From Diplosphaera chodatii (lineage: Eukaryota; Chlorophyta; Trebouxiophyceae; Prasiolales; Stichococcaceae), in the NCBI GenBank assembly GCA_032358165.1, contig JAALGY010000057.1, forward strand, positions 62,001 to 126,000: a DNA stretch of 64,000 nucleotides, in the 5' to 3' direction. Under the pieces are notes generated by a model, which saw nothing but the letters and a program-made list of their open reading frames with translations, made no database searches and was not told where the DNA came from. This document shows, one piece after another, positions 22,377 to 34,162 of this stretch. How positions within the stretch are numbered: the first letter of the stretch is position 1; every line of letters begins with the position of its first letter. The position numbers were made by a program, and so were the translations under genes.

Positions 22377-25300
22377 ATGGAGGCCAGTTCTCCTTCTGAC
22401 CTCGTCGCTGATGAAAACACGTCACCAGCATGTGAGACGACACCTGCCGATCCGGTTGGAACACTTGCCGCGCCGCACACCAGTGCAGCATCTGCAGGCA
22501 GCACAGGGTGCCCAGCCGAAACCCCGGAGCATCAGCATACTGATACGCTCTGCGGTGAGTGCTGGTTGCAATGCCTCGATGCGGTTGAAAGACTGCATGC
22601 TTGCAAACTTGCTGGTCAATGTGGTTGCATGCACGGTCCGCAGGGCTGAGCGCTGCAGAAGACAGCCCTCAAGCAGCTGCAGCGCCCGCCTCAGCTCACG
22701 CATCAGCGGGTCCGGATGCTCAAACTGCTGCACCTGCTTCGGCAGCCACCATTGGGGCAGCGGGCGGCAGTGGCATGGATGCCTCAGCCGCAGAGACGTT
22801 AGCACCTGATGCAGAGATAGCGGCAGAAACTGAGCGGCTCGCGCCAGAAGCAGCAACTCCCATGGCAGCAGTTGAATGTGAACTAAGTCTCGATTCATTG
22901 CCATCATCTGCCAGTGATGAGGCAGAAGCTGCGGCAGAGGCTGCTGCGACTATTGCCAAACAGCCAGACCCAGATGCGGCCTCGGAGGATGTATGTGAAG
23001 TCAGACCCACTGCTGCAGCTGCAGATACACGCTCTTACGAGCTGGCAGCTGACAATTCGGCCGCACCACCACCTGCAGTGGGCAATGCGGAAGCTACTGT
23101 CAACAGCAAGACACCACCAGCAGATGCCAATGCTGCAGATGGCGCATGTTCGGAAGTGACTCAGAAGTTAGAGAGCGGAACCTCGATGCTTGCGAGTGCA
23201 GCAGACAGTCCAGCAGGGGACCTGGATCGTTGCAGCAGTGCAGCTGCTGCTCAGTTACCAGCAGGCGATGACCAGTCTGGTGGCAGGGCAACAGAGGCTG
23301 CTGCAGCAACAGAGAACGCCTCCGGCTCAAAGGTCAGCCCCTATGACGTTGTTGTCTCAGTGCTGCACACTACAGTCGTATCAATGCATATTCTGGAAGG
23401 CACAGTGTCCCTACAGCTTCCAGCAGTTGTCACTGAGGCATATAGTGGCGCTGCGCAGGTGGCGCACGACCAGCCAGACCACAACTCAGTGGAAGCGGCA
23501 GCGGCTGCTCATGTGCAAGTTCGCCTCGAGGTCGACGAGTTCGCTGCCAATCATCCAGCGTGTTATGTGGCAGTCAAAATCACATGCCAGACAGCAGCGG
23601 CTGCACCTGCAGACGGGGTCTCGGCCGCAGCTGCAGCACACTGTGCAGCAGCACAGCCGGGTGCAGGCGCCGCACCAGGCGGCAGCAGTGCCTTCGCTTT
23701 GCTGCTGCCACCGGAAAGGACGTCCACTGGCAGTGATGCTGGCAAATCCACAGCATCAGCTGTGCAAGAGGGCGAAGTCCCAGATGGCATTCCTGAAGCC
23801 GATCCGCCCAGCATGTCAGATGCTGGCAGCCAGCCTGGCTCAACATCAGCTATGGCAGGCGGGCACAGGATGAGCATTGCAATTTGCTGCAGACACGCCC
23901 CTGCTTTGCTCTCTCAAAGCATATGTGTATTGCAGGCTGCACTCTTAGTTTGTTGTACCAGCTCAGCGGGCAATTGTTCAGTGGCTTTGCTGCAGGGGGT
24001 GCGGGGGCTGTGCCAAAGCGAGCAAAAGAGAAGCGCCTCGACTGCACAATCTGCAAATGGAAGGGGCCCGACAGCCTCAGCCACGTCATGGTGCGCGGGC
24101 TGACGGGCGCACTATACAGTTGCTGCAGGGCATTGCATATGTGTTTTCAGGGCAGTGTCTGCTTCCAGCGTATGTGACTGAACATGTGTGTTCTGCCAAT
24201 GCCACCAGTCAGTTTGCTCATGCCACCAGCAGCAGCAGCGAGGCTTCCCACATGTTGGTACAATCCGGAGGCCCCAGGAGTTGGACTTGGTACATCTAGC
24301 AGAACAGCCTTTGTCCAATGTGTGCTCATGTCCGATGCAGAGCCAGGAGCACATGCAGCGGTGCACCCAGCTGGCCGGCAAACCCATATGCGGCCCCTGC
24401 GGCATGAAGTTCCCCAACCGCCAGCACCTGGACACGCACCTGCGCTCGGCCAAGCACGAGCGGCGTGCGCAGCAGCTGGGTGCCGATGCAAAGGAAGGGT
24501 CGCCGGCGCCGCAGCTGGCGCCACCGCCCGGGCTGCAGCAGCCGAATGGCCAGGCGCCAGGCGGCCTTTCGCACGGCACAGCACCTGCAGCGGCAGCGCC
24601 CGATGCAGCGACCACAGCGGCAGCGGCAGACGCTCCTCACCTGGCCGAGCCGGCAGGCTGCGGAGGCAAGGTGGTGGAGGGCAACCTCGCATTGTGCGCC
24701 GTCTGCCACTGGAAGGGGCCGATCGCACGCATTGTTGCACACTTCACGGTGGGCTTGTTGCTGTGCAACTCACCGTCTGAGCACTCACCACTGCCACCGT
24801 GTACCCCCCCTGCAACCCCTCACTGCGTGCTCCCCTTCCGTGCAAGCCTGCAGAGTCAGCAGGCGCTGTTATGTTTTCTGTTCATCTGCCGCAGAGCCAA
24901 GCGCATCGCACCAAGTGCGCAAAGGCAGAAGCACGGAGCGTCCCAGTGTGCGTGGAGTGTGGCTACATACAGTCGGGGGGAGACAGCAACTTGCTGGCGG
25001 CCCACCGCGGCAGCAAGTCGCACAGCGACCGCATGGCCTGGCTGCAGCCGTCTGCCAGCGGGGCAGCCACAGCAGCAGCGAGCAGTGCAGGGGCGGCCAG
25101 CAGCCTAGCAGCGGGAAGCAGCTCGGCCACAGACCCTGCCACAGCAAGTGAAGCTGCCCGACGGGCGGATGCACCGGATGCAGCGCCAGCAGGAGCGCAG
25201 TGGGCGGCAGGCGTGCCTGTGCTGAGTGCTGCGGCAGTGAAGGTGGTTGAGCTCGCGGCCAGCAACGCAGGCGTGGGCTGCGGCGTCTGCCAGCTGAAAG

Positions 25301-28300
25301 GGGCGCAAACTCCAGAGCACTTCCAGGTCTGTATGATCAGTCTGTATGAACAGCGTGATTCTGATACTGCAGGTTTATGACCCAGTGCGCCGGCGCTGTC
25401 ACCTGCAGACAGGGCTGTTATGAATGATCAGTACGGGTGAACCCGTCATCACTGCTCATCCAGCAGCCCCTGTGGCTGAAGGGGTAGACAAGCACCAAGA
25501 CTGCTGGCATTCTGCCGTGCAGAGCGCAACCCACGCCGCAGCATGCCGGCGGCCGCCGAGCGGCTCAAAGCAGCGCGTGTGCAGCCACTGCGGCATGCAG
25601 TTCCCCAACGACCGGCACCTGCTGGACCACGCCACGCACCCCAAGCACGCAGCGCAGATGGCCTGGCTGGCTGGCGAGGAGCCCGCGGCGATCCTGGCGG
25701 CGGCGGAGGCAGCTGCTGCAGCGCGGGCGGCGGCGGTTGCACAGCTTTCCGGCTCCCAGAGGCAGCAAGTCGACGGGCAGCACATGGCGGCAGATGATCC
25801 GGCAGCCCAGGAGCAAGCGGCGCAGCCGGCCGTGCACCAGCAGCCGGGGCTGCCACAGGCAGCGCGGTCAGCTGCGCCTGCGGCCGAGCCAGGGCACCCC
25901 GCAGCGGCTGCTGTGCCGAGCTCTCATGCAGCTGGCGCAGGCCCTGGGCCGGTGGCGACAGTGGCCGCGGCAGCCAGGCCGACGTCTGCTGGCCTCGTCC
26001 AGGGCTGCGGCGTCTGCGGCGTGGTTGGGGAGCTCCCAGTCAGCCACTTCGTGGTGGGTGCTGTGGCCACATGTCCCATTCACCCGCTGAATAAGACAGA
26101 ACTTGTGCTTTCAAATTGCTGCTCGCTGCCTGACCGCAATACTGCATGTCGTCAGGACCACTCAACTTCAACGACAGGTACGGCTGTATCTGGTGGAAAT
26201 GTGGTCGAGGTCGTCCTGGTGCTTGAAGCTAGACCACCGAAGCCAGCCTATGTTGTACAGGGCAAACAGCACATCCGCAGCTGCACCGCATCCACCAAAG
26301 CAGGCAGGCTGGTATGCAGCGCCTGTGGTGAGGCGGCTGCTGATGCAGCTGCTCTGGCGGCGCACAACAGGACGCCTGCCCACTACCGCCGCATAGCCAT
26401 GATCAGGTGTGGGCGCAGCCGATGCCCAATGTGCAGGTCTTCAGTGTGCAGGCACTGTGCATGAGCATTGCAGGATTGCTGCAGAGAGGTGTTGATGTCA
26501 GAACACCGGAGCTTGATGTCGATTGTTTGTAACTTGTGGGTTTGCGCAACTTCCTAAAGGAGGCTGCATGGCAGACAGAGCACTTCACCATTGCGCAGGC
26601 GTCATCAGGCTGAGGCTGGTGCATCAGCTGCTCCTGCTGCTGCCGCTGGTCCTGTCGTGTCACCCACAGCCGCCGCCGCCCGGGCGGCAGCAGCAGCTGC
26701 GCTGCGGCCCCTGCCGGCTGGCAGCGGCAACAGCACTGCAGCACCAGACGTCAGAGCGCCAGCACAGCATGTGCCGCCAGCAGCGCCGGCAGCGCCGCCG
26801 GGGCGGCTGGTGGGGAGCGCGATCGCGGCGGCTGCACATGACAGACAGTCCCCTACAGGGCCGCCAGCGCCCAGGCCCTTGTCCCGGGGCCCAGTGGTGC
26901 AGGGCCCCCTGCAGCAGCAGCAGCACCACCACCACCACCAACAGCAGGCAGCGGCAAACACCAATGTACAGCCAAGCAGAAGCGGCAGCGGCACAGCAGC
27001 ACCAGCTGGGCAGCAGCAAGCAGCTGGGGAGCAGAGCCACTGGCGCTGCGCAGTGTGCAGCTGGACGGGTTTACAGCCTGCAGCTGCCGTCAAGCACTTT
27101 CAGGTATGTTGCTGCCATGCAAAGCCGTGCTGTCAGCCCTGTGTGTCAGAAAACAACAGCATTCATCTTGCATCAGTCACCCGATTCACCACTCCAAGGG
27201 TCATTATAACAGCGTGAAGCGTTGGTGCACGTGCAGAGCAGCGAGCATCTGACCAGCTGCATCACTGCGGGCAGCACGGTCTGCTCTGATTGCGGCGTCA
27301 AGTTTGTCGACCGCAGCACGGTACGATGCTGTGCAAATTGCAGAATGTGGAAGGAGGGTGCATCGACTGTTCAAGGTTGGGTGCATTACAGTGGGTTTGT
27401 GATGCATTCGTCACAGCAGTGATTCTTACTGCCCTTGAGAAGGCAAAGGCCTGTAGCTTCGAGCAGCTGTTGTACTCTGCTTTGGCAGCTCATTGTAGGT
27501 CGACTGGGTTTCATGCTTACTGCAGCTGCAGCAACACCGGAGGGGTACCAACCACTCGTCGCACGTTGCTGCGCTTGCGGCTGCACAGAAGCAGGCGCAG
27601 GCGCCACCTCAGCCACCTGCTCAGCAGCCACAGCAGCGACCTCACTTGCCAGCTCAGTACCAGCAGCAGCAGCAGCAAAAATCTCAGCAGGGGTATGTGC
27701 AGCCAGCAGCGCAGCCATTTGGACAGGCGGCTGCTGCACAGCGGCCGCCACAGCAGGAGAATGCTCACCACATCGACTGTGGCATCTGCCGCTGGTCCTC
27801 AGACATCCCGACCGAGGCTGTGGCCCACTTCAAGGTGCTCGTGCTGCAGCCTTGACATGTCTGCGCAGCTGAGTGCAGCTTGCACAGCACAGCACTGGAT
27901 GGGCCTTCGTGTGTCAGAGCCCTGTGGCTGCCCGGCAGCAGATGTCAAGGGAATTCAACAGGGACAGTGCAAAACCTGAAAGTGTGTGGTGCTATGCTGC
28001 TGCAGAGCCAGGGGCATGAAGATGCCTGTCGCAGGGGCGGCTACTTCTGCAGTCCCTGCGGGCTGCGGCTCAGCAGGTACAGCGACCTGGGCCCGCATCG
28101 GCAGACCCAAATGCACTGGCAGCGCGTGGGCTGGCTCAAGGTGAGCGTACTCAACCCCTGTTTACCAGTGGTGCGTGGGGCACCGGTTCGTATGTATGTT
28201 CCTCGGTGATGACATGCAACTACCCTTGACCTCTCGTTGCCATGCAACACCATGCAGTGCATCCACTACATTACAGCACTGGCAGCCACTTTATTATGCA

Positions 28301-31170
28301 TCCAAGCAGGAAGCAAGCGCTGTGATCCTGCCTACAAGCACACGAGAGTCATACTGTGCTCACGCTCACTGCTGCGTTGGTGGCTGCAGGCTGCCGGTGG
28401 TCGGCATGCGTATGCAGCGGGAGGCAATCCTGCTGTCACAGCACCGCAAGATGCCGAGCGCCCTGCTGCTGCTGCTTCCCCCGCGGCATCCGCAGCAGTT
28501 CCCCAGCCAGCGGCTCCACAGCCATTGGAAGCATCTCAGCAGCCGCCAGCCGTCCCACGTGCCATGCAGGTGACCATGCAATGACATGTTGGGAACACCC
28601 ATGGGAGACCTGGTGTAAGCCGGTTTTCAGCTTAGCTTCTGCCCTCTGAACAGCCTTTTGAACTCCAGCAATGCCCCTCCTGGTCAGCTACACGTGACAT
28701 GAATATCGCTTACAGCATGTGCCGCACCCAGCATTCTGGCACCAAGCAAGTGCCTTTCTCTCGCATGCCACAGGCGGCAGCGCTGCAGTTTGCTGAGGAG
28801 CAATGGCGGCAGCAGCAGGAAGGCAGTTCTGTCCAGCTGCACTTCCACCAGCAGCAGCAGCCGCAGCCGCAGCCGCAGCAGCAGCAGCACCCTGCTACGC
28901 CCATCGTCAACTCTGGTCTGCCAAAACCACACGCCATGCAGCAGCAGCAGCAGGCGGCACAGCAGACGCCACAGCATTCTGTGTCTACCGAAAGCAGGGG
29001 CCCTGCACTGCCACGTCAAGGTGCCGTGCAGCAGGCAGATGGTCAGCAGCAAGAGCAGCAGCTGCAGCAGCAGCGCTTTCGGCAGATGGCGCTGGCGGCG
29101 CAGCAGCACCAGGCGGCCGCCCTGCAGCGCATGCAGCAACATCAGGAGCAGGTGGTGTCAAAATTGTTGACATGTGTCTGAACTGTGAGTGCAGTGCATG
29201 GCTCTGCAACGTATGTAATAACAACTGTCATGGGCTACTGGCTGTGGTGATGGTGACATGTCTTCACTGGTTTCGCTGCAGTTCACGCGGCAGCAGGAAG
29301 CAAGGGACCACGTCATGCAGAACCAGCAGGCTCTGCGGCAGGTAGCTGGATCGAGGCATACCTTCTGTGGGTCAGGTTCTGCTGGTGGAACTGACCTCAG
29401 GTTCATACGATAATTGCACTGGAAGCCGCTGATGATTGAATCCTCCTGCTGTAGGCCCTTTATCGGCAGCAGTCTGATCAGTCTGCGCCATCTTCGCAAC
29501 AGCAAGTGCCAGCGCACGTTCAGCAGCAGCAGCAGCTCATGCCAGAGCAGCGCTCACACGCTCATAGTGACAGCGGCAACACACTGCCATCGCAAGACGG
29601 CTCAATGCAGGAGGCAATGCAGCAGCAGCAGCGCCTGCTCGAGCAGCACCAGCAGATGGCGCAGGCAGCACAGCAGCACCAGGCGGCATCGCAGCAGCTC
29701 ATGCAGCAGCACCGTGAACAGGTGATGCTGGCGCCGAGGAGCCCCTTCTGTCATTTGCATGATCGAAGTGCTGGTTGAGCGACTACACTGTTGCAGAGTT
29801 CTCAGCACCGCCGCTCAGCTCTCCAATACTGACAGTTCTTCGCCTTGTATGGTAATGGGAAGCGCATGTAACTGACTGCTGTTCTGCGGTGCTGACTGCA
29901 GGTTACACGGCAGCAGGAGGCAAGGGACCATGTCATGCAGAACCAGCAGTCGCTGCGGCAGGTGCGCATATAAGCGCCACCCCAGCCAGAGTCACAATGA
30001 TGCGCTTGATTGGCTCAAACTAGGCAGCCTACCCCCTGCAACACAGATCCACAATGAGCGGATGGCTGTAAACAGACATCCTTACGCTGCTTTATTGACT
30101 GCCGCCACCTGCAGGCCTTGCGCCAGCAGCAACACGACCAAAGCACGCCAGTGCCTCAGCAGCCAATGGCGAGCCGTCGTCAGCAGCCGTTGGTACCACA
30201 GCACGACGGGCCATCCGAGCAGCAACCGACAAGCGCTCAGAGTCAGCAGCAGCAGCAGCAGCAGCAGGCCAGACCGCAGCAGCAATTAGGCTCGAGCGGT
30301 TCGCCGCCGCTGCCTGAGCCGCTGCCGCCGGCTGCACCACCCCACCCTGTGGCAGACAAGCCACAGCCGTCGGCTGGCCAGGTGCCGCCACAGTGGGAGC
30401 TGCTGACGGAAGCTGCGGATGCTGTGGACGCTGCTGCAACCCAGTCAGATACCCTGCAGCCCCACCCTCAGCAGCCGCAGCTGCAGGCAAGTCGGTACCA
30501 GCCGCCACACCTGCGGCGGCAGCACTCTGGGGCGTCTGCGACCCACCCTGTGGCAGCTAATGCACCGCAGGCAGAGCCGTGGACGGCGCTGGCGTCAACG
30601 CCGGCGGCAGCAGAAATGGCAGAAGCGGTAGCAGGAAGCAGTGCCCTCCCTGGTGTGACCTCAGCGGCAGGCAGCAGCAGCAGCACGGTGCCACGGTCAA
30701 ATGGAGCCGCCGTCAATGTCAATGACGACTTCATCTGCCCCATCACCCACTGCGTGTTCAGGGACCCGGTCATCTGCGCGGTGAGTTGCCCTGCCTCTTT
30801 GTCTGCACCTCTGCACTGCAACAGCGCAGCTGATCCTGCCGACGGCCAGCATCCCTTGATGCCTACTGCCGCTGCTCTTTGAGAGTATCGTGCATGGTGA
30901 GCAACGCTCTCCTGTGTCTGCACGACTGACCCGTAGTGGATGCGGCCGTCAGCCAGCTCTGCAGCACCTCATTTAACAGATGTAAACCCTTGCTTTGCTC
31001 ATGCGCAGGACGGCTTCAGCTACGAGCGCACGGCGATCGCTACCTGGCTGCAGCGCAGCGACGTCAGCCCGATGACCAACCAGCCCCTGGAGCACAGGGG
31101 CCTGGTGCCCAACCGGGCGCTCAAGAACCTCATAGCGGCGAACGAGATGCTCAAGCACCAGCGCAGCTGA
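22377..31170 (+). CDS. Repeated zinc-finger, poly-Gln, U-box protein
   Basis: At least 18 exons: 22377-22554, 22644-about 23868, 23996-24090, 24341-24748, 24895-25326, 25523-26053, 26261-26406, 26599-27103, 27237-27320, 27526-27834, 28006-28140, 28390-28569, 28774-29151, 29282-29341, 29455-29721, 29902-29961, 30115-30780, 31009-31170. The N-terminal third is acidic, Ala/Ser-rich low complexity. The middle holds six copies of a two-part zinc-binding module (C-x2-C with W/G then HF; H-x3/4-C; then a C2H2-like C-x2-C-x12-H-x5-H). A long Gln-rich region with two near-identical 20-residue exons follows. The C-terminus is a U-box (FICPITHCVFRDP, DGFSYERTAIATWL, SPMTNQPL, VPNRALKNLI), stop at 31168-31170. 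The likely function is an E3 ubiquitin ligase with a zinc-finger array that binds nucleic acid or protein; ligand unknown. The donor of exon 2 is unresolved, possibly GC-AG. Confidence 0.78.
23996..28140 (+). repeat. Six-fold two-part zinc-finger module, each split by an intron
   Basis: First halves: CTICKWKG...HVM (exon ends 24090), CAVCHWKG...HFT (24748), CGVCQLKG...HFQ (25326), CGVCGVVG...HFV (26053), CAVCSWTG...HFQ (27103), CGICRWSS...HFK (27834). Second halves open the next exon: SQEHMQRC (24341), SQAHRTKC (24895), SATHAAAC (25523), GKQHIRSC (26261), SSEHLTSC (27237), SQGHEDAC (28006). Each second half continues into a C-x2-C finger, e.g. CGPCGMKFPN with two His. Introns fall at the same place in all six, directly after the HFx. 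The fifth module stops after CSDCGVKFVDRST and lacks the final His pair. Confidence 0.82.
28774..29961 (+). repeat. Duplicated poly-Gln exon plus 60-bp exon
   Basis: A poly-Gln exon (28774-29151) followed by a 60-bp exon (29282-29341, TRQQEARDHVMQNQQALRQ) is repeated as 29455-29721 plus 29902-29961 (TRQQEARDHVMQNQQSLRQ). The two small exons differ at two residues. The arrangement shows a tandem exon-pair duplication within the zinc-finger/U-box gene. Confidence 0.85.
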
Positions 31171-32281
31171 GTCGGCCTGCGTCATACAGCTGAGGCAGCT
31201 GCGACATGCACTGGGATCAGCCACCAGGCAGCTCAGCAGCAGTCCAGCCGCTCACCTCATCCGGAGGCGACAGCACCTGCAGCAGTGGCGACGCCCAACA
31301 GTGGCCGTATGGGGAAGCACCTGCTCAGGGATTGCTGCTGGAATGCCGTCTGCCTGGTCGATCATCCCGGGGCATGGCGAAGCTCTGGCAGAGTGCTGCA
31401 GATCAAAGCGCTCGGATACGGCTTCAGGTGCAAGGCCTGGAGGCCAATATCATTGTTGCTCGGCACTTTGCTCTGGGTTGTGCTTGCACTGCTGAGTGGG
31501 GGCATACCCAATCAACTAGTACCTGGTGTATGAGATTGCTCCATACCACCCTCCTCATAGCCATAACAGCACTGCAGTTGACCACGCAGCATTGCAACCC
31601 AGTGCTTGCTGATGGACTGCCTGCATATTGCCGACAAGTCCCAGCGGTGTATGATGGTGCCAAGAGCAAAGCGGGCGCTGTTACTCACTGGCGGGTGTAG
31701 TATGAGGCATGTTTTTCTTTCCTGCCAGTTGAGATGCACATTGCGGTAGCATGGTTATTGTTGATGCACCTGTAATCAATGGATCCCACGCATTGCTGCA
31801 AAGGCGGTCGTGATGGTGTTGACCACAGGCTTTCCTTCAGTGTGGCGGTGGTGATGACCGCTTACCTGCTGTGCTGTGCACGTCGACCAACCACTCGCGT
31901 TGGACCACGCTGAGCACGTCGGCATTGGGTCCTGGAAGTGCCCTCGATGAACATGTGTTTCGAACCTCACTGACTGCAACCCTGTAGCGCCCAGCACGTA
32001 GTCATCAACGTCATCAAGCAGGTGGCTCTGAGATCTGCTGACGCAAGCGGCTTCACACTGCACGTTTGCAGCAGTGCAGTAGCAGATGACGTCCACAAGA
32101 CAGAACGGCAAGCTGTACGTATCGAGTAGCTTCATTGCTCGCTTGAAGGCAATGCACTTGTGTGCATGCACGACAAGTCACACCAAAGCACCCTGCTGTT
32201 GCCTCATGCACCATCAAGGCTCCAGCTCGCAAACACGCTGAGACCAGAGCTATAGATGTTGCAGATTGCGCATCAGCGTAG
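31171..32281. other. Intergenic gap before the F-box/LRR array
   Basis: No frame in this 1.1-kb stretch matches a family or a paralogue. It holds the 3' end of the zinc-finger/U-box gene (a TGTAA lies near 31770) and the upstream region of the first array member. Confidence 0.4.
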
Positions 32282-33718
32282 ATGTCTTGCGCAATGTCGT
32301 CCAAGCGAATAAGTCCGCCATGGGATGTTCTGACGGATGACATATGGACGCAGATTTTTGAACTCCTGGACTTTCGTGAGAAGCTGGTGAGGCTAGAGAG
32401 TGCATCAGGCTCGTCAAGTTCGCTCAAGCGTGCGACACTGATCATGCAGGCATCAAGCATTTGTCGCAACCGAATCTTCCCGCCGCCAACTCTAGCGTCA
32501 ACATGCGATACCTGCTCCACCTGTGCAGGTTGTGCAGTGCACATGTCGTCGATTTTACGACCTGCTCGCGCACCCAGCCACACCACACACCTGGGGCTAT
32601 TTGGAGGTCATTGACCCCAAGCCTGAGAGTGTCTGGCAACTGTGCAGCTGGTTGCAGCCGCGGCTCAACGGCAAGTCCGTGCATTTGCTGGTTGCCCGCG
32701 ATATGATGCAGCAGAGCGTGCATGTGCAGACCAGATGTTGCATGCTGTTGCAAGTGTGCTGACATGTCATACTGGGTGCTTTGGTGCAGGCGTTAGCAGG
32801 ATTCCCTACACCCACAGAGGCGCCAACAGTCAGCAGCTGCTGTCCATGCGCATGATGTGGCATGCGCTCGTGGCCGCGACAGCAGAGACAAGCATCTGGC
32901 TGGAGCTGTGCAGCACACCCTTCGCGCCGCCCAGCATGCTTCGGGATCCATCAGTGACGGAGCTACTGCATCGGCTGACGTCCCTGGACATCGAGGTGGC
33001 CAATCCGGCGAACATCGTCACCATACTTTACATGACGCAGCTACAGCACCTGCGGCTGGGGTGTTCACGGGAAGCCGACTTGCAACTGCTGGAGGTCCTG
33101 GCCAACGGCGGAGGCCCTTACGACTGCCATCTGCACGAGCTGCTCAGCCTGCAGCTGGTCCGCTTCGCCCCGGCTGCGTTCTTCATGCCGGGCACAGCCG
33201 CCTGCCTGCAGCAGTTGCAGTCGCTGTCCCTGAGCCGGTGCCACCTGGTAGACGGCGACCTTCCGCCGGAGATGCTGCGGCTGCCGTCCCTCAGCAAGCT
33301 AGAGCTGTTTCGGCTGCCGCTGCGCACCATGCCCGACCTGCGCAGCCTGCCAGCCCTGCACACGCTGATGGTGGGCGGCCACAACGGCTGCACGGATCTC
33401 GATGCCAGCCATGCAGAGTGCAGCCCTGAGCTCAAGGCCGCGCTGATCAGCAACCCACTGGGAGGCGCGATGGGCCTGAGAGAGGTGGCCCTTCATGGGG
33501 TTGCAGTCCCCACACAGGAGTGTGCAGAGGCGATTGAGCGGCTGCCGCACCTGAGGCGCCTCGCCGTGGACTGCCTGGTCAGCGAGCAGGGGGCATTCTG
33601 GGCAGCCACCCTGCAGCGCCGCCTGCACGGGCGCTGCACTGTTGAGCTAGCAACAGAGCGCATCACAATCAGCACCATTGAAGGGTTTGAACAAGATGGC
33701 GTGGGGCCTAATGCATGA
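32282..33718 (+). CDS. F-box-like/LRR protein, array copy 1
   Basis: Exons 32282-32386, 32529-32670 and 32790-33718. Exon 1 begins MSCAMSSKR and gives PPWDVLTDDIWTQIFELLDFREKL. Exon 2 gives CRRFYDLLAHP, TWGYLEVI, WLQPRLNG and is 142 bp only if intron 2 uses a GC donor (GCAAGT at 32671), which restores the family phase. Exon 3 starts GVSRIPYTH and encodes LRRs (LRLGC, LLSLQLVRF, LQSLSLSRCHL, MPDLRSLPALHTL) and the conserved NPLGGAMGL and QECAEAIERLPHL. The ending differs from the rest of the array: it stops as GVGPNA, while the next frame reads MHDDW-stop. Small indels therefore appear to have changed the last codons. Probable SCF adaptor (inferred). Confidence 0.78.
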
Positions 33719-34162
33719 TGACTGGTGACAGCCGCTGGTGGAGCTCAGGGTTGTGTTCTTGGACTGCAGCTTTCCCAGTGCTTTGGCAACCGTTTTGCCT
33801 GGGTTGCCTCAAGTATTGACGTGCCAACAATTGGTGTTGCAGTGCAGCAGCAGCTGCATGTGCCATGCACAGCACGCACGGCACTCTTGGCTGCTTCTGT
33901 ATCTCATGCGCTGCTGGTCAACAGCCCATAGTGACTACTGCTCAATGAGCAGCACTCATGCATTATGGTGCTCCTAGATGAAGAGCAGATCAGAACAATG
34001 ATGGAGGAGCATGAGTACATGACTCGCTGATGACTTGCTGGGTTGCTGCCACTTCTGACTTCGGCCCCCTCAGCAGCAGCAGCAAGTGAATTGCACATCG
34101 ACAGACTGGATCACGTCAGTCAGCCGTTGCACCGCTGTCAACAGACTGACACGGTATGATGC
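33719..34162. other. Intergenic gap
   Basis: Spacer between array copies 1 and 2. Nothing recognisable beyond likely promoter and 3' end sequence. Confidence 0.4.

Noticed and set aside
22601..24103. A continuous 500-codon exon
   Set aside because: The first part fits the zinc-finger/U-box gene, but after about 23870 the continuing frame loses the zinc-finger frame seen at 23996-24090. An intron must intervene.
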